From JAJKIP01 sp040509055 (GTDB lineage: Bacteria > Bacteroidota > Bacteroidia > Chitinophagales > Chitinophagaceae): a stretch of 20,220 nt of DNA. The stretch is from contig JBEVLT010000434.1 in assembly GCA_040509055.1 (NCBI GenBank), positions 1-20,220 on the forward strand, in the 5' to 3' direction. The position numbers and the translations under genes are program-made. The notes under the pieces were generated by a model, which saw nothing but the letters and a program-made list of their open reading frames with translations, was not told where the DNA came from and ran no database searches. Positions 15,227 through 20,220 of the stretch are shown here, piece after piece; position 1 is the first letter of the stretch; the number at the start of each line of letters is the position of its first letter.

Positions 15227-15256
15227 CCAAGGTAGGAAAATTTTCGTACGAACAAA
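15227..15256 (-). promoter_or_regulatory. Promoter of the blaI-like operon
   Basis: On the minus strand, TTTG (15256-15253) is followed after 18 nt by TACCTTGG (15234-15227), a 7-of-8 match to TAnnTTTG. Both elements of the Bacteroidota promoter are therefore present at normal spacing. The -7 element ends 4 nt before the ATG at 15222, which predicts a leaderless transcript. Confidence 0.6.
15243..15252. promoter_or_regulatory. TTCGTACGAA palindrome, probable BlaI-type operator
   Basis: This perfect 10-bp palindrome lies inside the promoter spacer, directly adjacent to the -33 TTTG. BlaI-family repressors bind dyads at this kind of position. The sequence itself differs from the staphylococcal TACA/TGTA-type operator, so assignment rests on position. 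Confidence 0.5.
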
Positions 15257-15327
15257 AAATTACCTTTCTTTTTTTAAAAAAGTTATGTTGGCAGGAAAGT
15301 AAGCCCGGAACCGGCTGGAATTGCGAT

Positions 15328-15753
15328 TCAACTCTTCCCGGCCAGCCATTTCTTTAAAAAAGTCTCGCAGGTGCATACGCTGATCTCGGAAAAATAGAAA
15401 TCCCCTGTGTCTTCGGTGATGATGTATTCGCAGCGGCTTTCGCGGGCTGCATAGTATTCCAGGCCATCTTCAAAATCATTTATTCTCCTGTCTTCCGTAG
15501 CCTGGTTCACCACCCACCGGGTAACCTCTGCAATAGAAAGATGGCTCGCCAGCACCCCGATCTTTTGGCGGGCAAGCTTGGTCCTGTGCTTTTTCTCTGC
15601 AAAATAAAAAGCAATAGCCAGGCAGATGGGTGATGTAAATACTTCGACTCCCTGCTTACCGGCAAGGCTGAGTATGCGTGAAGAATAGGAAAACAACGGG
15701 TACTCTTTATTGAGTACCGAAACCAGTACATTGGCATCGAGGAATAATCTCAT
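15328..15753 (-). CDS. PIN-domain protein, probable toxin of a type II toxin-antitoxin pair
   Basis: A 141-residue PIN-domain protein; PIN toxins are Mg2+-dependent RNases that cut tRNA, rRNA or mRNA. The acidic active-site set is recognisable: D6 in LFLDANVLV, E53 in YFAEKK, D96 in DFEDGLEYYAA and D115 or D118 in IITEDTGDF. The start codon overlaps the stop of the upstream ribbon-helix-helix gene by the 4-nt ATGA, the usual translational coupling of an antitoxin-toxin pair. The acidic residues are all present, so it should be active. A housekeeping PIN nuclease is possible, but the partner gene makes toxin more likely. Confidence 0.87.
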   Translation of the reverse strand: MRLFLDANVLVSVLNKEYPLFSYSSRILSLAGKQGVEVFTSPICLAIAFYFAEKKHRTKLARQKIGVLASHLSIAEVTRWVVNQATEDRRINDFEDGLEYYAARESRCEYIITEDTGDFYFSEISVCTCETFLKKWLAGKS

Positions 15754-16007
15754 TTGCGGGAAGAAAAATATTGGGCTTTGGCAGCCTTGCGGGATTTCTT
15801 TTTGATAATGTACTCAGCTTCTCCTTCGGCTACCTGGTGCACCCAGTCTGCAACAGGCAGCTCTTCCAGCGAGGCGTACTGGCCCGAGACGGTTTGCTGC
15901 AGCAGGAATTCTACAAGGCGGGACAGGCTGATATTATTCTTTTCGGCGTATCGCTTGGCGCGGGCCACTACCCCTTCATCAAACCGTAATGTAACCTTGG
16001 CATCCAT
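15750..16007 (-). CDS. Ribbon-helix-helix antitoxin
   Basis: An 85-residue protein with an N-terminal beta strand and two helices (KVTLRFDEGVVARAKRYAEK, then ISLSRLVEFLLQ), the ribbon-helix-helix pattern of DUF6364-like antitoxins. The C-terminal half (VADWVHQVAEGEAEYII, then a basic KKKSRKAAKAQ tail) would wrap the PIN toxin. Such antitoxins repress their own promoter as dimers on paired half-sites, and a perfect 10-bp inverted repeat lies directly upstream. The -7 element TAAATTTG ends 4 nt before the ATG at 16007, so the mRNA is probably leaderless or starts within a base or two of the ATG. Confidence 0.85.
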   Translation of the reverse strand: MDAKVTLRFDEGVVARAKRYAEKNNISLSRLVEFLLQQTVSGQYASLEELPVADWVHQVAEGEAEYIIKKKSRKAAKAQYFSSRK

Positions 16008-16011
16008 GCTC

Positions 16012-16019
16012 CAAATTTA
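16012..16019 (-). promoter_or_regulatory. -7 promoter element of the toxin-antitoxin operon
   Basis: On the minus strand this reads TAAATTTG, an exact TAnnTTTG match, 4 nt before the antitoxin start. The -33 position falls in an A/T run (16037-16044). Confidence 0.55.
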
Positions 16020-16022
16020 CTA

Positions 16023-16060
16023 ATTTGTACGTCATTAAAAAAAATTCTATACGTACAAAT
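16023..16060. promoter_or_regulatory. Perfect 10-bp inverted repeat, probable toxin-antitoxin operator
   Basis: ATTTGTACGT (16023-16032) and ACGTACAAAT (16051-16060) are exact complements with an 18-bp AT-rich spacer. The arms flank the expected -33 region and sit just upstream of the -7 element. This fits cooperative binding by the ribbon-helix-helix antitoxin and autorepression. Confidence 0.7.
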
Positions 16061-16326
16061 CATCTGCCCTGCCTGCGCCTGCATCTGGTCATATGGCCGA
16101 GGTGGTGTTTCACGGGCCTGCGATGCTGCTCGGTTTCCCGTCAATAATCCTCATACAGCCACGGTGTGGGAAGATGGAGGCAATGCAGACCGCTACCCTG
16201 CTGATTACAGCTGTCGCACACCACCTGGCGATCGTACCGGCCAGGAAGACGCGGATGAAGGATTTATGATGAAGCCTGGTCTGCAGTAAACCCTTTTCCT
16301 TATTTTCATCCCTTAATTCCAGCCGT
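16061..16326. other. Intergenic region before the serine hydrolase
   Basis: These 266 bases hold no recognised gene. An open frame of 48 codons (16123-16269, +) resembles no protein I know. Close to the hydrolase start, TATTTTCA (16301-16308) is a weak match to the -7 consensus. No TTCGTACGAA-like site is present. Confidence 0.4.
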
Positions 16327-17847
16327 ATGCGACTGACCCGTCTTTTTATTGGTGCTGCTTTTGCCCTTAGTACACTGACAGGCCTGGCCCAGGCCCCTGC
16401 ATTCGTCAGCGACAGTCTTGATCAGTATATCCGGCGCGGTATCAGGGATTGGGTTGTGCCCGGCCTGGCGATCGTGATCGTAAAGGATGGCCACGTAGTA
16501 CTATCGAAAGGCTACGGCGTCAGCGATATAACCCGGCAGGCACCGGTAGATGAGCATACCCTGTTCATGATCGCCAGCAACAGCAAGCTGTTTACCGGTA
16601 CGGCGCTGGCACAGCTGGAGCATACCGGCAAACTTTCGCTGAACGACCGGATCACCCGGTACTTCCCGGATTACCGGCTGTTTGAATCGTCCACGTCCGG
16701 GCTGGTTACCATCCGCGACCTGCTGAGCCACCGCATCGGTACCAAAACCTTCCAGGGCGATTTCACTTTCTGGAACAGCAACCTGAGCCGCGCGGAGATC
16801 ATGAAAAGAATGCGGCTGCTGAAACCCGTTGGCCTGTTTCGCCAGGATTACGGCTATTGCAACAGCTGTTTTCTTACCGCAGGCGAAGTGATCCCCAAAG
16901 TAACGGGTCGCAGCTGGGAGCAATATGTGCAGGACAGCATTCTTACCCCTTTGCAGATGAACCGTAGTACTGCCATCTCGCACGGTATGGAAGCAAAGGA
17001 TAATGCAGCCCGTCCGTACACCACCAGCTATACCGGTACCCTGCGCCGTATTCCATACGACGAATGGGATAACCTGGGACCTGCGGCCAGCATCATCAGC
17101 AGCGTAAACGATCTTTCGCACTGGCTGCTGTTCCAGCTCGACAGCGGCCGCTACAATGGCAAGCAGGTAATGCCCTTTGCCGTGCTGCAAAAGACCCGTG
17201 ATGTCAATATCATCACAAACAGCCGGAAGTCACCGCTGCTGCCTGTTCATTTCCGCGGTTACGGGCTGGGGCTGTTTGCCGCCGATTACAATGGACGGCA
17301 GGTATACTGGCATACCGGGGGTGCGGGCGGCATGGTGAGCAATGTATGTTTTGTACCGGAAGAGCGGCTTGGCATTGCCATACTTACCAACAACGATAAT
17401 CAAAGCTTTTTCGAAGCCCTCCGTTACCAATTGCTGGATGCCTATCTTGGCGTATCGTATATCGACAGGAGCGGCCAGTTCCTGGAGGGGTTCCGGCAGG
17501 AAATGAAGGAACAGCTGGGCCAGATCGACAGCCTGAAACAACGGGTAAAAGGCAAGACGCCGCACCTGCCGCTGAAAGCGTATACCGGGCTTTATACCAA
17601 CCAACTGTACGGCTCGCTGGCCATTTCTCAAAAAGACAGCCACCTCCTGATCCGCTTTAACAGCCATGCCGGCCTTACTGCCAGGCTGGACTATATGGAC
17701 AATGATGAATGGCTGCTGCAATACGACAATATCGAGTATGGCATTTTTGCCATCAAATTCAAACTGCAGGACCAGAAAGTCATCTCGGTAGAAGTCCGGG
17801 CCAACGAGTTTGTGGAATACGATCCCTATACGTTCGTCAAACAATAG
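16327..17847 (+). CDS. Secreted class C beta-lactamase-family serine hydrolase with DUF3471-like C-terminus
   Basis: A 506-residue exported hydrolase of the AmpC/esterase/D-aminopeptidase superfamily (Beta-lactamase, PF00144 type). A signal peptide ends near LAQA (residues 19-23). Active-site motifs are S84-N-S-K87 (SxxK nucleophile), Y177-C-N179 (YxN) and H329-T-G331 (the KTG-equivalent, in WHTGGAGG). The catalytic domain ends near residue 385, and the last 95 or so residues (AYTGLYTN, then a beta-rich stretch) resemble DUF3471. Proteins of this architecture hydrolyse peptides or esters in the periplasm; true beta-lactamase activity is not implied. It lies near the blaI/blaR1-like operon, but on the opposite strand, with a toxin-antitoxin pair between and no shared operator. 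The ATG at 16327 gives a complete signal peptide. Confidence 0.92.
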   Translation: MRLTRLFIGAAFALSTLTGLAQAPAFVSDSLDQYIRRGIRDWVVPGLAIVIVKDGHVVLSKGYGVSDITRQAPVDEHTLFMIASNSKLFTGTALAQLEHTGKLSLNDRITRYFPDYRLFESSTSGLVTIRDLLSHRIGTKTFQGDFTFWNSNLSRAEIMKRMRLLKPVGLFRQDYGYCNSCFLTAGEVIPKVTGRSWEQYVQDSILTPLQMNRSTAISHGMEAKDNAARPYTTSYTGTLRRIPYDEWDNLGPAASIISSVNDLSHWLLFQLDSGRYNGKQVMPFAVLQKTRDVNIITNSRKSPLLPVHFRGYGLGLFAADYNGRQVYWHTGGAGGMVSNVCFVPEERLGIAILTNNDNQSFFEALRYQLLDAYLGVSYIDRSGQFLEGFRQEMKEQLGQIDSLKQRVKGKTPHLPLKAYTGLYTNQLYGSLAISQKDSHLLIRFNSHAGLTARLDYMDNDEWLLQYDNIEYGIFAIKFKLQDQKVISVEVRANEFVEYDPYTFVKQ

Positions 17848-17937
17848 CCTGGTTACCGGGGCCGCTATGGGAGATGAGGCAAGTGCACAGCTACTTCATG
17901 GCTTGCTATTTGTATACCATACCCCAAACCAACGTAT

Positions 17938-18150
17938 ATGAAAGTCATTGGCATCATCCTGATCATTGCCGGTATCGCCATGCTGATATTTCGCGGCGTC
18001 AGTGTTCAGACAGAAAAGAAAATCATCGATGCAGGTCCGCTGGAAGTCACCAAAAAGGAAAACAAATGGATCGGCTGGCCCGTGTATGCAGGAGCCGTTG
18101 CTATTGTAGCAGGCATCGTGCTGGTAGTGGCAGATCGGAAAAAGAGATAA
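17938..18150 (+). CDS. Small two-helix membrane protein
   Basis: A 70-residue protein with helices at about 3-18 (VIGIILIIAGIAMLIF) and 45-64 (WIGWPVYAGAVAIVAGIVLVV) joined by a polar loop containing VTKKENK, and ending in RKKR. The layout resembles DUF3185-type small membrane proteins of unknown function; that comparison is from memory. It lies 90 bp behind the serine hydrolase and ends 6 bp from the convergent glnS stop. Hydrophobicity pattern and a start without upstream competitors support a real gene. Confidence 0.75.
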   Translation: MKVIGIILIIAGIAMLIFRGVSVQTEKKIIDAGPLEVTKKENKWIGWPVYAGAVAIVAGIVLVVADRKKR

Positions 18151-18156
18151 ATAACA

Positions 18157-19836
18157 TCAACCCTTTTTCACCTCTTTGGCCCAGGCATCTTTCAGCGTGA
18201 CGGTGCGGTTGAACACCATACCACTGGTACTGCTATCTTTATCAAGACAGAAATAGCCTTTGCGGAGGAACTGGTACCGGTCTTCGAAGCGGGCATTTTT
18301 AAGATCAGGTTCCGCGTAGGCGGCCGTTACACTCTGCAGTGAACCGGGATTGATATAGTCTTTAAAATCGCCTTCTTCATCGGTAGGGTCTTCTACCCGG
18401 AAAAGCCGGTCGTACAGTCTTATTTCCGCGGTAACGGCATGTTTTACGCTCACCCAGTGCAGCGTACCTTTTACATGGATACCGGATGTATCATTACCGC
18501 TCCTGCTTTCGGGAATGTAGGTACAGCGCAATTCAGTGATGTTGCCGCCCGCATCTTTGATCACTTCTTCGCATTTGATGATATAAGCGCTCTTCAGGCG
18601 TACCATCTGGCCCGGCGCCAGCCGGAAATATTTTTTCGGCGGGTTTTCCATAAAGTCTTCCCGCTCGATATACAGCTCTGCGCTGAAAGGTATCTTACGT
18701 ATGCCTGCAGCCGTGTCCTCCGGATTATTCTCGCTCTCCAGGTATTCTTCCCCACCGGCCGGGTAGTTGGTCAGTACCACTTTCAGCGGGTCAAATACCA
18801 CCATCCGGCGCTGGGCGATCCTGTTCAGGTGTTCGCGCACGCAAAATTCGAGCAGTCCCACATCTACCATGTTCTCCCGTTTGGCCACGCCGATCCGGTC
18901 GCAAAAATCGCGGATGCTATCCGGCGTATACCCCCGGCGGCGAAGCCCGCTGATCGTCGGCATACGCGGATCATCCCATCCATCTACGTACTTCTCCGTC
19001 ACCAGTTGCAACAGTTTACGCTTGCTGGTCACGGTATAGTTGATGTTGCGGCGGGCAAATTCATATTGATGGGACGGGTAGATCTCCAGCTTTTCGATCA
19101 GCCAGTCATACAACTCACGGTGGGGCACAAACTCCAGCGTACAGATGGAATGCGTCACCTGTTCGATCGAATCGCTTTGCCCGTGCGCCATATCGTACAT
19201 GGGATAAATATTCCATTTATCACCGGTACGGTGGTGATGCTCGTGCTTGATCCGGTAGAGCACCGGGTCGCGCATCAGCATGTTGAGATGCGCCATGTCG
19301 ATCTTAGCCCGCAAGGTGCGGCTGCCATCCGCAAACTCACCGGCGGCCATGCGCTTGAAAAGGTCCAGGTTTTCTTCTACAGTCCGGTTACGGTACGGAC
19401 TGTCCACGCCGGGTTCGGTAGGCGTGCCTTTCATCCGGGCCATTTCCTCGCTTGTGCTATCATCCACGTAGGCCAGTCCCTGGCGGATCAGGGTAATCGC
19501 GTATTCGTGCAACTGGTCGAAATAATCCGAGGCATACAGCTCATGTTTCCATTCAAAACCCAGCCATTTCACATCTTCCTTGATGCTTTCCACGTATTCG
19601 GTTTCTTCGGTGCTGGGGTTGGTATCGTCAAACCGCAGGTTGGTATACCCGCCATATTTTTTGCTCAGGCCGAAATTGAGGCAGATGCTGCTGGCATGAC
19701 CGATATGCAGGTAGCCGTTCGGCTCCGGCGGAAAGCGGGTCACGATCTGCTTGTATTTTCCGCTCTGCAGGTCCTGCTCGATGATCTCTTCCAGGAAATT
19801 GAGGCTCCGTTCTTCTTTTTTTATTTCTTCTGACAT
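18157..19836 (-). CDS. glnS: Glutaminyl-tRNA synthetase
   Basis: Class I aminoacyl-tRNA synthetase that charges tRNA-Gln directly with glutamine in the cytoplasm. The 559-residue protein has the HIGH motif at 44-47 in PPEPNGYLHIGHA, DDTNP at 70-74, and the KMSKS-equivalent VTSKRK at 269-274. The GlnRS-specific stretch KWNIYPMYDMAHGQSDSIE follows at about 207-225, and this His-containing pattern, together with ICTLEF, separates GlnRS from GluRS. The C-terminal half carries the two anticodon-binding beta barrels. Length agrees with the E. coli enzyme (about 550). Presence of GlnRS suggests the cell does not rely only on the transamidation route. The start at 19836 follows a -7 element by 29 nt, with an 18-bp dyad over the predicted transcription start. 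Confidence 0.97.
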   Translation of the reverse strand: MSEEIKKEERSLNFLEEIIEQDLQSGKYKQIVTRFPPEPNGYLHIGHASSICLNFGLSKKYGGYTNLRFDDTNPSTEETEYVESIKEDVKWLGFEWKHELYASDYFDQLHEYAITLIRQGLAYVDDSTSEEMARMKGTPTEPGVDSPYRNRTVEENLDLFKRMAAGEFADGSRTLRAKIDMAHLNMLMRDPVLYRIKHEHHHRTGDKWNIYPMYDMAHGQSDSIEQVTHSICTLEFVPHRELYDWLIEKLEIYPSHQYEFARRNINYTVTSKRKLLQLVTEKYVDGWDDPRMPTISGLRRRGYTPDSIRDFCDRIGVAKRENMVDVGLLEFCVREHLNRIAQRRMVVFDPLKVVLTNYPAGGEEYLESENNPEDTAAGIRKIPFSAELYIEREDFMENPPKKYFRLAPGQMVRLKSAYIIKCEEVIKDAGGNITELRCTYIPESRSGNDTSGIHVKGTLHWVSVKHAVTAEIRLYDRLFRVEDPTDEEGDFKDYINPGSLQSVTAAYAEPDLKNARFEDRYQFLRKGYFCLDKDSSTSGMVFNRTVTLKDAWAKEVKKG

Positions 19837-19850
19837 ATGGTCATCCGGTC

Positions 19851-19868
19851 TTGCATCCGGGGATGCAA
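19851..19868. promoter_or_regulatory. 18-bp dyad at the glnS promoter
   Basis: TTGCATCCGGGGATGCAA has perfect 8-bp arms around GG. It overlaps the glnS -7 element and covers the predicted transcription start. It could act as an operator on DNA or, in RNA, as a 7-bp hairpin with a 4-nt loop at the 5' end of the message. Confidence 0.45.
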
Positions 19869-19873
19869 AGGTA
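19866..19873 (-). promoter_or_regulatory. -7 promoter element of glnS
   Basis: On the minus strand this reads TACCTTTG, an exact match to TAnnTTTG, 29 nt upstream of the start codon. A -33 TTG is not evident. Confidence 0.5.
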
Positions 19874-19982
19874 AGGAACGGGGGGATTGCAGGATACTGT
19901 AAATGGCCGGTTGCCCGGTTGTCATCACTTCAAGTCTTATGCGTGTGCATGTAGTTGCCGGTTAAATACGTATAAGTGCTTA

Positions 19983-20013
19983 TTGCAAACGGTGGCCCCA
20001 TTCATTATATTAG
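19983..20013 (+). promoter_or_regulatory. Possible promoter of the gene at 20042
   Basis: TTG (19983-19985) is followed after 20 nt by TATATTAG (20006-20013), a 7-of-8 match to TAnnTTTG. The dyad ATAAG-TG-CTTAT (19972-19983) abuts the -33 element. Confidence 0.35.
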
Positions 20014-20041
20014 TAAAATCATTAACCTAAAACCTTCCTTT

Positions 20042-20220
20042 ATGAGTGAAAAAATCAATGCGGATCTTGCAAAACAGGTCCGGTCTGAACTCAGCACAGC
20101 CTCAGCCACCATCCCGCCTGATTATTGGCTGTCCATACCCAATATTTATGGGCCAGGCACAACCGTCATTGTAGTACCTGTTGCCGGTAACCTCTGGGTT
20201 TATTACGGCATCGGGAGCGC
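20042..20220 (+). CDS. Unrecognised protein, 3' end outside window
   Basis: Fifty-nine codons are visible from an ATG at 20042. The product begins MSEKINADLAKQVRSELSTA, likely helical, and continues with IPPDYWLSIPNIYGPGTTVIVVPVAG, then LWVYYGIGSA, which looks beta-rich or partly hydrophobic. There is no classic signal peptide. I recognise no family. It is divergent from glnS, and its promoter region is 168 bp long. The frame is open to the window edge and the codon use resembles the neighbours, so it is probably real. Confidence 0.6.
   Translation, partial: MSEKINADLAKQVRSELSTASATIPPDYWLSIPNIYGPGTTVIVVPVAGNLWVYYGIGS

Noticed and set aside
16123..16269. A 48-codon frame between the antitoxin and the hydrolase
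   Set aside because: No start signal, no recognisable motif and no neighbour logic; it could be random or a remnant.
18439..19833. A 464-codon open frame on the plus strand
   Set aside because: It lies fully antisense to glnS and reads as low-similarity His/Phe-rich shadow protein; glnS is certain.

Overview
The window looks like core chromosome of a Bacteroidota bacterium, most likely in or near the Chitinophagaceae. The family-level call is inference; no marker gene was compared. The signs are: exact or near matches to the Bacteroidota -7 promoter element TAnnTTTG in front of many genes; weak Shine-Dalgarno sequences; a fused SecD-SecF protein; a NusB much longer than the proteobacterial one; a DUF1573 lipoprotein; and M56/BlaI and class C serine hydrolase genes of Bacteroidota type. 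I found no rRNA, tRNA, CRISPR array, insertion sequence or phage gene.

Layout. 1-2441 (+): the 3' part of nusB, a DUF1573 lipoprotein, yajC and coaE. A hairpin terminator after yajC runs straight into the coaE promoter. 2442-2760 has no gene. 2761-3951 (-): a class I aminotransferase, divergent from 4197-5369 (+), which encodes a stand-alone paralogue of the SecD periplasmic P1 region held between two membrane helices. It sits just upstream of the full secDF gene (5524-8604), which ends in a strong terminator. 8722-10182 (+): a CPA1-type K+/H+ antiporter with a TrkA-C domain and a TTG start. It converges on an IscA/HesB-type Fe-S protein (10188-10529, -). A divergent promoter then drives an unknown membrane-anchored protein (10677-11186) and the catalytic subunit of a B12-dependent acyl-CoA mutase (11235-12791), whose active-site residues fit methylmalonyl-CoA.

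12889-15222 (-): a blaI/blaR1-like pair in which the M56 protease carries a charged coiled-coil tail instead of a beta-lactam sensor. 15328-16007 (-): a ribbon-helix-helix/PIN-domain toxin-antitoxin pair overlapping by ATGA, with a perfect 10-bp inverted repeat over its promoter. 16327-17847 (+): a secreted class C beta-lactamase-family hydrolase with a DUF3471-like C-terminus. Then come a 70-aa two-helix membrane protein (17938-18150), glnS (18157-19836, -) and the first 59 codons of an unrecognised gene (20042 onward, +).

The main theme is protein export: yajC, the SecD-P1 paralogue and secDF lie within 7.2 kb. The least explained element is the P1 paralogue, which keeps the periplasmic part of SecD but lacks the proton-conducting membrane bundle. 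A second theme is promoter architecture. In three genes (iscA-type, blaI, antitoxin) the -7 element ends exactly 4 nt before the start codon, which predicts leaderless transcripts. Several promoters also carry perfect palindromes at operator-like positions.
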